Shown here piece after piece: positions 35,260-43,983 of a stretch of DNA of 64,000 nucleotides. The notes under the pieces were generated by a model, which was not told the origin of the DNA, ran no database searches, and saw only the letters and a list, made by a program, of their open reading frames with translations. The stretch is from contig NZ_CP016279.1 in the NCBI RefSeq assembly GCF_001542625.1, positions 4,278,001-4,342,000 on the forward strand. Direction: 5' to 3'. Position 1 is the first letter of the stretch. Every line of letters begins with the position of its first letter. The DNA is from Streptomyces griseochromogenes (lineage in GTDB: Bacteria > Actinomycetota > Actinomycetes > Streptomycetales > Streptomycetaceae). A program made the position numbers and the translations under genes.

Positions 35260-36384
35260 GTGGAGATCACCATCCACAGACCCGGCGACCTGACCTCCGC
35301 GCTGCGCGGAGCCTGGCACCGGGCGATGGACGAGTCACCGGAATACGCCAATCCTTTCCTGGCGCCGGAGTTCACCCTCGGTGTCGGCCGCCACCGCGGC
35401 GGCACACGGGTGGCCGTCCTGCGGGAGGACGGGGAGGCGGTCGGCTTCTTCCCGTACGAGCGGAGCCCCTTCGGCACCGGCCGCGCCATCGGACTCGGGC
35501 TCTCCGACTGCCAGGCGCTCGTGCACCGGCCCGGAGTCACCTGGGACGCCGGAGAACTGCTGCGCGCCTGCGGGATCAGCATCTTCGAGTTCGATCATCT
35601 CGTCCAGGAACAGCGGCCGTTCGCCCCGCACGTCACCGGCACCTTCGCCTCGCCGGTGATCGACGTGAAGCCCGGCGACGGCGCCTACGCGCAGTGGCTG
35701 CGGGGCGCCTACCCGGGGCTGGCCAAGACGACCCTGAAGAAGGAGCGCCGCCTCGGGCGGGACATCGGCGAGGTGCGGTTCGTGTTCGACGAGCGCGATC
35801 CCGAGATGCTGCGCACGCTCATGCGCTGGAAGTCCGCCCAGTACCGCCGGACGGGGCGCATGGACCGGTTCTCGCGGCCCTGGATCGTCGATCTGGTGGA
35901 CCATCTCTTCCACGTCCGCGAGGAGCACTTCACCGGGGTGCTGTCCGTGCTCTACGCGGGAGACCGTCCGGTCGCGGCCCACTTCGGTCCCCGCTCCAGC
36001 ACGGTCCTCGCCGCCTGGTTCACCGCCTACGATCCCGAACTCCACTACTACTCCCCGGGGTTGATGATGCACCTGAGGACGGCCGAGGCGGCCGCCCGGC
36101 ACGGGGTGACCCTGGTCGACCTGGGGCGCGGCGACAAGGAGTACAAGGACTGGCTCAAGACCCGTGAACTGCGGGTCGGCGAGGGCTTCGCCGCGCGCCC
36201 GCACCCCGTGGCCGTGGCCCAGCGGCTGTGGCGCCGCCCGGTGCGCGGCCTGCGCAACACGGTCCTGGCCCATCCCCGGCTGCGCGAGCCCGCCGACCGG
36301 CTGCTGAAGACGGTCGGCCACCTGCGCGCCCACGAGCGGACCGCTGCCGCCGCATCGCCCCCGAGCGGCCCCCGGTCGGGGTGA
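35260..36384 (+). CDS. GNAT-like acetyltransferase (Acetyltransf_6 / CelD-BcsL type)
   Basis: 374-aa protein of the double-GNAT Acetyltransf_6 family. Members in Streptomyces sit near polysaccharide or cell-wall genes. The second GNAT half is recognisable: LSVLYAGDRPVAAHFGPRS, YSPGLMMHLRTAEAAARHG and LVDLGRGDKEYKDWLKT (about 290-306). The first half contains ANPFLAPEFTLGVG and VAVLREDGEAVGFFPY. No signal peptide or membrane segment. The substrate is unknown. GTG at 35260 has only a weak site (GAG), in line with coupling to the small upstream ORF. Confidence 0.8.
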   Translation: MEITIHRPGDLTSALRGAWHRAMDESPEYANPFLAPEFTLGVGRHRGGTRVAVLREDGEAVGFFPYERSPFGTGRAIGLGLSDCQALVHRPGVTWDAGELLRACGISIFEFDHLVQEQRPFAPHVTGTFASPVIDVKPGDGAYAQWLRGAYPGLAKTTLKKERRLGRDIGEVRFVFDERDPEMLRTLMRWKSAQYRRTGRMDRFSRPWIVDLVDHLFHVREEHFTGVLSVLYAGDRPVAAHFGPRSSTVLAAWFTAYDPELHYYSPGLMMHLRTAEAAARHGVTLVDLGRGDKEYKDWLKTRELRVGEGFAARPHPVAVAQRLWRRPVRGLRNTVLAHPRLREPADRLLKTVGHLRAHERTAAAASPPSGPRSG

Positions 36385-36522
36385 GCGTGCCGGAACATCG
36401 CGGCCCGGACCGCCAGCTACTGGCAGGTACGCGTCAAATGTGGGTCAAGTGACGGACGGTGTCATGTCCGCGTGGTCGGGTCTCCTGCGTCGGCTGTGTC
36501 GATACCCGTCCGGGAGGTCCAA

Positions 36523-39165
36523 GTGTCCTTGCCCACCCGCAGCAGACGGTGGTTCACCGTCTGCGCGCTCACGGCGTCCGCCGCGCTCGTCGCGATACCC
36601 CCGACCGCCGCCTCCGGCCGCGGCGGCGCCGTCCCCTTCGGAGTCCGCGCGCTCGGCCGACTCGCCGAGCAGCGCCAGCACTCGGTGGGTGTCGTCTCCC
36701 CGCACCTGCGGGCCGATGACGACGACGGCAACGAGGCGGACGAGATCGCCGAGGGCGCGGACCAGTACGCCGAGGCCCGCACCTCACCCGGCGTCGTGGC
36801 ACCGGGCGCGTACGGCGCCGCCTGGAACGATCTCCAAAGGCTCCCGCGGACCGGCGGCGGCTGGCGCCACGTCACCAGCCTGCCGTACGACTCCGACGAC
36901 CCGCGCTACCGCGACATCGACTCCAACTCCAGCGGTGGATCCGGCCACGTGACCGGCCGCATGGCAGCGCTCGCGGCCGACGACGACGGCTACGTCTACG
37001 CGGGCAGCGCCGGCGGCGGAGTGTGGCGCTCGCGCACCGGGGGCGGCCACTGGCAGCCCATCAGCGACCGGCTGCCGGCGCAGTCCACCGGCGCCCTCGC
37101 CGTCGACGGAGCGGGCCGGCTGTGGCTGGGCACCGGCGAGGCCACCACCAACTCGGACGCCTACCTCGGCAGCGGTGTCTACGTCCTGGCCCACCCGCAC
37201 CACGGCACGTTCTCCCCGCGCCGCAGGGTCGGCGGCGACGAGCTGGAGAGCACCACCATCCACGAACTGCGCTTCGGCGGCGGCAAGGTGTGGGCGGCCA
37301 CCAGCGAAGGGGTGTGGAGCCACTCCACGAAGCGGCTGAACGGCCCCTGGAAGCTGGAGTTCGCGCCCAACCCCGACTATCTGCCCGGCGGTTCGAAGGC
37401 CGACGACCCGAACGCCCCGTACAAGAACCTCGCCAACGACATCGCGATCGATCCCAAGGACCCGTCCGAGGTGGTCCTGGCCGTCGGCTGGCGCGGTGGA
37501 GACGACTACAACGGCTTCTACCGGAAGACCGGCGGCACCTGGACCCGGATCACCAGCGGCCTCGGCGACCTCCCCGCCGACGCCGACGACGTCGGCAACG
37601 TCACCTTCGCCCGCTCGGCCGACGGCTCCCGCTACTATGCCATCGACCAGTCGCCGCACCAGCTGAACACCGATCCGGACAGCGGACTTGAGGGCATCTT
37701 CGTCTCCAAGTCGGGTTCGCCGGCCGGTCCCTGGACGAAGATCGCCGACTACAAGGGCCTGGCCGCCGACAACTCGGCTCTGACCACGGCCGGTTACATG
37801 CCCGGCGTCCAGGCCTGGTACAACCAGTTCCTCGCCGTCGACCCGAGCGACCCGCAGCATGTGTACGCCGGTCTCGAAGAGGTCTACGAGACCAAGGACG
37901 GCGGCACCACCTGGTCCACCGTCGGCCCGTACTGGAACTTCCCCTTCTCCTGCTGGAGCATCGACCCCGCCGAGCAGACCGGCGACTGCCACCAGACCAC
38001 CCACTCCGACCAGCACGGCGTGGCGATCGGCCGCTACCACGGCAGGAGCTGGGTGTACGTCGGCAACGACGGAGGCGTCTACAAGCGCCCCGTCGACGGC
38101 TCCCAGGACGCCTCCGGCCACGCCACCGACTGGACGTCCCTCAACGACGGCAGCATCGACACCCTCCAGTATTACTCCGTCGGCATCGGCAGGGACCTCG
38201 ACCACGGCGGCCTGTCCGTCACCGGCGGCCTGCAGGACAACGGCCAGTCCGTCCTGCGCGGCGACGACAAGGTGATGGGTTCCGACTTCGGCGGCGACGG
38301 CGGCGACACCCTCACCGACCCCGCCGACGGCTGCGACATCGCCCAGGAGTACGTCTACCTCGCCGTCCAGGTCACCCAGAACTGCGCCGTCAACGACGGC
38401 AGTTGGACCACCGACCCGAGCAAGGCCACCTCCTACGGCGTCGCCCCGCCCGACAACGCCACCAGCGAGGCCCGCTTCATCGCCCCGCTCGCGGCCGACC
38501 TGAAGGACGGCGACACCTGGATCGCCGGCGGCCGCCACATCTGGGTGCAGACCCACGGCTACGCCATCCGCAGCGGCGCGGAGTGGACCAGCGTGCACGA
38601 CTTCGGCACCGGCCGGGTCGCGACCGCCGTCGCGGCCTCGGGCGGGAAGGTCTACGCCGCCTGGTGCGGTCCGTGCAACAACCAGGGCTTCGCCCGTGGC
38701 ATCGCCGTCGGCAACGCGGACGGCACCGGCTGGCACGACATCAGCCTGCCCGCGGACGGGACCGTACCCAATCGCTACCTGAGCGGTTTCGCCATCGACC
38801 CGAAGAACGCCGACCACGTCTTCCTCGCGGTCAACGGCTTCTCCAGGCACTGGACCGAGGGCCCGGGAGCGGGCGTCGGCCACGTCTTCGAGTCCACGGA
38901 CGGCGGCACCACCTGGAAGGACATCTCGGCGAACCTCCCCGACGTACCCACCGACTCCGTGCTGGTGACGGCGGACGGCGGCCTCGCCGTGGCGACCGAC
39001 CTCGGCGTCGTCCACCGCGCGCCCGGCCACACGAGGTGGGAACGCGTCGGCAGCCTTCCGGCCGTCGCGGTGCTCCAGCTGAAGACCAGCCCGGACGGCG
39101 GCACGCTGTACGCGGCCACCCACGGTCGGGGCATCCGGGCCATCAGACTGCGCGACCTCGACTGA
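36523..39165 (+). CDS. Large secreted BNR/WD40-like beta-propeller (glycosyl-hydrolase-like) protein
   Basis: 880-aa exported protein with a signal peptide (1-31: TVCALTASAALVAIPPTAA). Two seven-bladed-type propellers are likely, as in GH74 and sortilin-like proteins. Asp-box-like repeats include SRTGGGHWQP, TKDGGTTWSTV, and STDGGTTWKDI; others are VYAGSAGGGVWRS and LWLGTGEATTNSDAY. GH74 enzymes cut xyloglucan, but catalytic Asp residues cannot be fixed by eye. The GTG at 36523 has GGGAGG 5 nt upstream. Confidence 0.82.
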   Translation: MSLPTRSRRWFTVCALTASAALVAIPPTAASGRGGAVPFGVRALGRLAEQRQHSVGVVSPHLRADDDDGNEADEIAEGADQYAEARTSPGVVAPGAYGAAWNDLQRLPRTGGGWRHVTSLPYDSDDPRYRDIDSNSSGGSGHVTGRMAALAADDDGYVYAGSAGGGVWRSRTGGGHWQPISDRLPAQSTGALAVDGAGRLWLGTGEATTNSDAYLGSGVYVLAHPHHGTFSPRRRVGGDELESTTIHELRFGGGKVWAATSEGVWSHSTKRLNGPWKLEFAPNPDYLPGGSKADDPNAPYKNLANDIAIDPKDPSEVVLAVGWRGGDDYNGFYRKTGGTWTRITSGLGDLPADADDVGNVTFARSADGSRYYAIDQSPHQLNTDPDSGLEGIFVSKSGSPAGPWTKIADYKGLAADNSALTTAGYMPGVQAWYNQFLAVDPSDPQHVYAGLEEVYETKDGGTTWSTVGPYWNFPFSCWSIDPAEQTGDCHQTTHSDQHGVAIGRYHGRSWVYVGNDGGVYKRPVDGSQDASGHATDWTSLNDGSIDTLQYYSVGIGRDLDHGGLSVTGGLQDNGQSVLRGDDKVMGSDFGGDGGDTLTDPADGCDIAQEYVYLAVQVTQNCAVNDGSWTTDPSKATSYGVAPPDNATSEARFIAPLAADLKDGDTWIAGGRHIWVQTHGYAIRSGAEWTSVHDFGTGRVATAVAASGGKVYAAWCGPCNNQGFARGIAVGNADGTGWHDISLPADGTVPNRYLSGFAIDPKNADHVFLAVNGFSRHWTEGPGAGVGHVFESTDGGTTWKDISANLPDVPTDSVLVTADGGLAVATDLGVVHRAPGHTRWERVGSLPAVAVLQLKTSPDGGTLYAATHGRGIRAIRLRDLD

Positions 39166-39184
39166 CCGGCCCGCAGGACCGGGG

Positions 39185-39219
39185 AACGGGTGACCCCGGC
39201 AGCCATGGGGTCACCCGTT
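39185..39219. terminator. Bidirectional hairpin terminator
   Basis: AACGGGTGACCCC (39185-39197) pairs with GGGGTCACCCGTT (39207-39219). It follows the propeller gene and overlaps the last codons of the convergent lipoprotein gene (stop at 39211). Confidence 0.75.
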
Positions 39220-39795
39220 TCGCGCGTACGGCACCACGCTCAGGTCCAGCGTGAAGACTCCCTGCGGGGCACCCGCCACGTCCGGTGCCTTCGCGGAGAC
39301 GGTCACCCGGGCGGCACCGCCCCGGGTGCCCGCGCAGCGCAGGGCGGCGTGCGCGGTGCCGTCCGCCTCCACACGCCAGCCGGTCGGGACGACGAGGGCA
39401 GGGGCCGAACTCTCCACCCCGGTCCACCGCTTGTCGTCCACGCGGGGGCGCAGCACGAGCGTGACCACCGTCCCGGGCCGTACGCACAGCTCCCGCCGGA
39501 CCGGGTCACCGGGGGAGACGGCGACCTCCCCATGTCCGGCCGCGCACTTCCCCGCCGAGGGGGAGGGCGCAGCGGGGGAGGGCGGGGAAGCGGCGGTGTG
39601 CGTCGAGGGCGACGGCCCGAGCGAGCCGCTGTCCGACGGCCCCGTCCCCGCGCTCCCGCTGTCCGACGGCCCGGAGCCGCCCCCGCTCTCCGGCGCACCC
39701 GTGTGTGCCGCCGAACCCCCGCCCCCCGACGCGCCGCACCCCGCCAGCAGCACGACCACCGCGGCGGTCACCCACGCCGCACCGCACCACCGCAT
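39211..39795 (-). CDS. Putative lipoprotein, unknown function
   Basis: 194-aa lipoprotein with lipobox VLLAGC at about residues 16-21. A long Ser/Gly/Pro linker (to about residue 85) precedes a small beta domain (CVRPGTVVTLVLRPRVDD to the end) with Cys residues in GKCAAGHG and RRELCVRPG that may pair. ATG at 39795 with GGGAGG 7 nt upstream. It begins 45 bp after the importer ATPase on the same strand, so it may be the last gene of that operon or independent. Confidence 0.72.
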   Translation of the reverse strand: MRWCGAAWVTAAVVVLLAGCGASGGGGSAAHTGAPESGGGSGPSDSGSAGTGPSDSGSLGPSPSTHTAASPPSPAAPSPSAGKCAAGHGEVAVSPGDPVRRELCVRPGTVVTLVLRPRVDDKRWTGVESSAPALVVPTGWRVEADGTAHAALRCAGTRGGAARVTVSAKAPDVAGAPQGVFTLDLSVVPYARNG

Positions 39796-39839
39796 GCCGC
39801 CACCTCCCAGCTCGACACCCGCCCCCAGAATGCCCGGCC

Positions 39840-40592
39840 TCACGCCCCGTTGCGCACCGCCCGCCCCACCTCTGTGCGCAGCGCCACGAAACCGGGCAGG
39901 CCGCGTGTGGTGATCTGGTCGCGTTCGCCGGGCAGGTCCACCGCCAGGTCCCGGACGACACGGGAGCCGGGGCCGGGGGAGAGGACGACGACCCGGTCGC
40001 CGACGTACACGCTCTCGTCGATGTCGTGGGTGACGAACACGATGGTCGTGCCGTCGGCACGGTGCACCTCGAGGAGCAGGTCCTCCAGGTCCTCGCGGGT
40101 ACGGGCGTCCAGGGAGCCGAACGGCTCGTCCATGAGCAGCAGGGAGGGCCGGCAGACCAGCGCGCGGGCGATCGCGACCCGCTGCTGCATCCCGCCCGAC
40201 AGCTGCCGGGGATGCCGGCGGGCCACCCCGGGCAGGCCGACCCGTTCCAGGATGGCCTCGGCCTCGGCGTGCCGGGCCGCCCGCCCAAGGCCCCCGCGCC
40301 GCAACGGCAGGGCCACGTTGTCCCGGACGGTGAGCCAGGGCAGCAGCGAACGGCCGTACTCCTGGAAGACGACCGCGAGCCGCTCGGGTACACCGGTCAC
40401 CGGCGTGCCGTCGACCGTGATCGTGCCCTCCTGCACGGGCAGCAGCCCGGCGATGGTCCGCAGCAGCGTGGACTTGCCGCAGCCCGAGGGCCCGACGACG
40501 CACAGCAGTTGTCCGTCGGGCACGGTGAGGCTGATGTCGTCCAGCACGGGGTGGTCGCCGTAGCGCCGGCTCACGCGGTCGAGGCGCAGCAT
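39840..40592 (-). CDS. ABC importer ATP-binding protein (SsuB/TauB-type)
   Basis: 250-aa ABC ATPase of the nitrate/sulfonate/taurine importer class. Walker A GPSGCGKST, Q-loop VVFQEYGRSLLPWLTV, signature LSGGMQQR, Walker B LLLMDEPFGSLD and switch His VFVTHDID are all intact. It powers the two permeases upstream. The ATG lies 3 bp after the decarboxylase stop, so it is translationally coupled to it. Confidence 0.95.
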   Translation of the reverse strand: MLRLDRVSRRYGDHPVLDDISLTVPDGQLLCVVGPSGCGKSTLLRTIAGLLPVQEGTITVDGTPVTGVPERLAVVFQEYGRSLLPWLTVRDNVALPLRRGGLGRAARHAEAEAILERVGLPGVARRHPRQLSGGMQQRVAIARALVCRPSLLLMDEPFGSLDARTREDLEDLLLEVHRADGTTIVFVTHDIDESVYVGDRVVVLSPGPGSRVVRDLAVDLPGERDQITTRGLPGFVALRTEVGRAVRNGA

Positions 40593-40595
40593 CCC

Positions 40596-42200
40596 TCACC
40601 CGGCCCAGGGCTCGTACAGGGTGCCCGCGCTGCCGGTCACCCGCAGCTGGAGCAGGAACGGCCCCGAGTCGTCGCCGCGGCGCAGGGCGTGGTCGAGGGC
40701 GGCAGGCACCTCGCCGGGGCGCTCGGCGCGGGCCGCGGGGCAGCCGAAGGACTCCGCGAGCCCCGTGAAGTCGACGCCCTCGATGTCCGTACCGGGCACG
40801 CGCTCGATACCGATCCGGCGGCCCAGCGCGCGGACGGCCCCGTATCCGCCGTTGTCGAGGAGGACGTAGGTGACGGGCGCCGCGTACCGGGCCGCGCTCC
40901 ACAGGGCCTGCACGGAGTAGAGCGCCGAGCCGTCGCCGACCACGCACACCACCCGGCGCCCGTCGGCGAGCGCCCGGCCGACCGCGAGGGGCAGGCCCCA
41001 GCCGAGCGCTCCGCTGCCCGTCGTGAGGAAGCCGCCGCCCAGGTCGACCGGCACGCGCGCGTGCAGGGCGTCGCGATGACTCGGGGCCTCCTCGACGAGC
41101 ACCCGGTCGCGCGGCAGCCGCGCGTGCAGCAGATCGAAGACCAGCTCCGGGGTGAGAGGCTCCTCCGCGCCGCCTGCCGGGGGCGCGGGACGAGGCGGAG
41201 GCGGCTCGCGGTCCGCTTCCTTCACCAGCTCGGCGAGGTGGGCCAGCGCGGGCCGCAGCGTCGTCACGACGCTGGTGCCGGTGGGCAGCCAGGCGGCCTG
41301 CCCCGGATCGCAGTCCAGGTGGAACAGGTCGGTACCCGGCGCCAGGGGCGGCCCGTCGTCCGCCACGTGGTACGTGAACAGCGGCGCGCCCAGAGCCATC
41401 ACCACGTCGTACGGCGCCAGGCGCGCGGCCAGCGGCCCGGCGACCGGCGGAAGGAAGCCCTGGAACAGCGGGTGCGACTCCGGGAAACCGGAGCGGCCGG
41501 ACAGCGGGCTGATCCAGACCCCGGCACGCAGCCGCTCCGCCAGCGCCCGGACCTCGTCCAGCGCGTCCTCGTCGTCCACGCCCGGGCCGATCACCAGAGC
41601 CGGGCGGGCGCAGGAGTCGAGCCGGGCGGCGAGGGCGGCGAGGACCTCCGGGCGGGCTGTGAACGCGGAGTGCACCGTGCGGGGCACCACGGGCTCGGCG
41701 GGCCGGTCCCAGTCGTCCTCGGGCACCGAGACGAAGACCGGGCCGCGCGGATGCGTCATCGCGATCCGGTACGCCTCGGCGAGCACGGCCGGCACGTCCT
41801 CGGCCCGCTCCGGCTGGCGGGCGTACTTCACGTAGGGGCGCGGGAACAGGGCCGGTTCGTCGGCACCGAGGAAGGGCCGCAGCTGGATCAGCGAACGCGC
41901 CTGCTGGCCCGCCACGACCACCAGGGGCACACGGTCGCGGAAGGCGTTGAAGACGGCGCCGAGCGCATGCCCGACGCCGCCGGCCGAGTGCAGGCTGACG
42001 AAGGCGGCGTTCCGGGTGCCGAGCGCGTGTCCGGCCGCCATACCCACGGCGATGGACTCCTGGAGCCCGAGCACATAGGTGAAATCGTCCGGCCAGTCAC
42101 GGACCATGCGCAGTTCCGTGGAGCCCGGGTTGCCGAAGACGGTGGTCATGCCGGTGTCCCGCAGGAACCGTACGACCGCGTCGCGCACTGTCGCCGTCAC
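40596..42200 (-). CDS. mdlC: Thiamine-diphosphate enzyme, benzoylformate-decarboxylase-like
   Basis: 534-aa ThDP-dependent decarboxylase, closest in motif to benzoylformate decarboxylase (benzoylformate to benzaldehyde and CO2). Ser27 (NPGST), Glu48 (GLQESIAVG) and His71 (SLHSAGG) correspond to the BFDC active-site Ser26, Glu47 and His70. The ThDP-binding motif runs VVGDGSALYS to LLDNGGYG. The GTG overlaps the upstream permease stop as GTGA, and the ABC ATPase follows 3 bp later: the enzyme is embedded in an importer operon, which suggests the importer brings in an aromatic 2-keto acid or its precursor. Symbol by family, substrate unproven. Confidence 0.85.
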   Translation of the reverse strand: MTATVRDAVVRFLRDTGMTTVFGNPGSTELRMVRDWPDDFTYVLGLQESIAVGMAAGHALGTRNAAFVSLHSAGGVGHALGAVFNAFRDRVPLVVVAGQQARSLIQLRPFLGADEPALFPRPYVKYARQPERAEDVPAVLAEAYRIAMTHPRGPVFVSVPEDDWDRPAEPVVPRTVHSAFTARPEVLAALAARLDSCARPALVIGPGVDDEDALDEVRALAERLRAGVWISPLSGRSGFPESHPLFQGFLPPVAGPLAARLAPYDVVMALGAPLFTYHVADDGPPLAPGTDLFHLDCDPGQAAWLPTGTSVVTTLRPALAHLAELVKEADREPPPPRPAPPAGGAEEPLTPELVFDLLHARLPRDRVLVEEAPSHRDALHARVPVDLGGGFLTTGSGALGWGLPLAVGRALADGRRVVCVVGDGSALYSVQALWSAARYAAPVTYVLLDNGGYGAVRALGRRIGIERVPGTDIEGVDFTGLAESFGCPAARAERPGEVPAALDHALRRGDDSGPFLLQLRVTGSAGTLYEPWAG

Positions 42201-43174
42201 GAGACCCTCCCTGGGCCGATGAGCCGCCTCTCGACCGCCAGCAGACCGGTGTTGAGGAGATGACCGAGCACGCCGAGCAGCATCAGTGCGGACCACACCG
42301 TCAGCAGGTCGGAACGCGTCTGGGCGTCGGTGAGCGTGAAGCCGATGCCGTCGGCGGACCCCGGCAGCAGTTCCGAGAAGACCATCAGGATCAGGCTCAG
42401 CGACAGGCTCAGCCTGAGGCCCGCGAAGATCCGGGGCAGCGCGGACGGCAGCACCAGGAACCACAGCCGTTCGGGCCCCGTCAGCCGCAGTACCGCGGCC
42501 ACCTCCAGCCGCAGCGGGTCCGTGGCCCGGGCACCCTCGGCCGAGTTGACCAGCACCGGCCATACGGCGCTGAACGCGATCGACGCCACCTGCATGGGCG
42601 TACCGAAGTCGAAGACGACGACGAACACCGGTACCAGGGCGGGCGGCGGAACCGCCCGCGCGAACTGGAGCACCGGGTTGCAGAGCGCGTACGCCCGCCG
42701 TGAGCGGCCCACCGTGATCCCGAGGGCGGTCCCGGCGACGGCGGCGAGCGTGAATCCCGCCGCCATCCGCCCGAGGCTGGGCAGGATGGTGTCGACGGCC
42801 GCACCGGTGAGGAACAGGTGGTCGAGAGGGCCGGAGAACCACAGGTCATGGGCGTGGCGGGCGATACGCAGCGGGGGCGGGAAGTACACGCTGCCGTGCG
42901 CGCGGGCGGCCGCCTCCCAGCCGGCGACGGCGGCCAGCAGCACCGACCAGCGCAGCAGCAGGGGGACGGCGGCACGGGCCGGACGGGAGCGGAACCGGGA
43001 GTCGCGCGCGGCAGGAGCGCGGCGCGTGCGGGAGCCGCCGGGAGTGCCGGCCTGGCCGGAACGGGAGCCGTCAGGGACGCGGTCCCGGCCGGTGGCGGCG
43101 CCCTCGGCGGTGCGGGGCCCGCGCGTGCGGGAGTCCTCCGGAGCACGGCGGGCCCGGCGCCGGTCCGCCGTCAT
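42197..43174 (-). CDS. ABC importer permease (TauC/SsuC-type)
   Basis: 325-aa permease with an unusually long Arg/Pro-rich N-terminal extension (about 75 residues, few hydrophobics) before the first membrane helix. About six helices follow (LLLRWSVLLAAVAGW, MAAGFTLAAVAGTALG, ALVPVFVVVFDFG). The EAA-like loop that contacts the ATPase reads LEVAAVLRLTGPERLWFLVLP. ATGA overlap with the upstream permease and GTGA with the decarboxylase show tight coupling. Confidence 0.9.
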   Translation of the reverse strand: MTADRRRARRAPEDSRTRGPRTAEGAATGRDRVPDGSRSGQAGTPGGSRTRRAPAARDSRFRSRPARAAVPLLLRWSVLLAAVAGWEAAARAHGSVYFPPPLRIARHAHDLWFSGPLDHLFLTGAAVDTILPSLGRMAAGFTLAAVAGTALGITVGRSRRAYALCNPVLQFARAVPPPALVPVFVVVFDFGTPMQVASIAFSAVWPVLVNSAEGARATDPLRLEVAAVLRLTGPERLWFLVLPSALPRIFAGLRLSLSLSLILMVFSELLPGSADGIGFTLTDAQTRSDLLTVWSALMLLGVLGHLLNTGLLAVERRLIGPGRVS

Positions 43175-43983
43175 GTCGGGGCCTCCTGCCGCCCCGGCCC
43201 CGACTGCCGTCGCGCGGGCGGGGCTTCGTGGGCCCACCGGAACAGCCGCCGCTCGGCCCCGACCAGCACGCCGTTGATCACCAGCCCCAGAGTGCCCGCC
43301 CACACCACGCCCGCGAGGACGTCCCGGGTGCCGTCCGTGGCCGTCTCGGCCTGGGCGATGAAGATGCCGAGCCCCTCGCCGAACCCGGACAGGATCTCCG
43401 AGGCGACGGCCAGGATGAGCGCGACGGCGGCGGAGATCCGCACTCCGGCGGCGATGAACGGGGCGGTGCCGGGCAGTTCGACCCGGAGCAGCACCGCGAG
43501 GCGCCCGAAGCCGAAGGCGCGCAGCGTGTCCTTGGCCAGTGGATCGGTCTCGGCGAGGCCGTAGACGGTGTTGAACAGCACCGGCCACAGCGACGCGTAC
43601 GCGATCAGCGTCACCTCCGCCGAGGTACTCGATCCGAGCAGCAGCGACACCAGGGGGATCAACGCGACGGACGGCAAGGGCCGCAGGAACTCCACGATCG
43701 CGCGCAGAGCGGCGTCGAGGCCCGGCACCGTGCCCAGCAGAAGGCCCAGCGGCACGGCGATCGCACAGGCCAGGGCGAGGCCCAGCGCCCAGGCCCGCAG
43801 CGTGGCCCCGACGCCGTCGAGGAAGGCCCCGTCGCCCGCCAGCCGCACGGCGCGGACGAGGACTTCGGAGGCGGGCGGCAGATAGCTGCGCCGCACGAAC
43901 CCGGCCCGGGCGACCGTCTCGCAGGCACCGAAGGCCAGCACCGTGCCGAGAACGCCGAGCACCAGCTCCTGACGCCGCGTCAT
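43171..43983 (-). CDS. ABC importer permease (TauC/SsuC-type)
   Basis: 270-aa permease with about six membrane helices (LVLGVLGTVLAFGACE, ALGLALACAIAVPLGLLLG, VALILAVASEILSG). The EAA-like motif is DTLRAFGFGRLAVLLRVELPGT. It pairs with the other permease as a heterodimer, since the operon encodes two permeases and one ATPase. Start and stop overlap both neighbours by ATGA. Confidence 0.92.
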   Translation of the reverse strand: MTRRQELVLGVLGTVLAFGACETVARAGFVRRSYLPPASEVLVRAVRLAGDGAFLDGVGATLRAWALGLALACAIAVPLGLLLGTVPGLDAALRAIVEFLRPLPSVALIPLVSLLLGSSTSAEVTLIAYASLWPVLFNTVYGLAETDPLAKDTLRAFGFGRLAVLLRVELPGTAPFIAAGVRISAAVALILAVASEILSGFGEGLGIFIAQAETATDGTRDVLAGVVWAGTLGLVINGVLVGAERRLFRWAHEAPPARRQSGPGRQEAPT

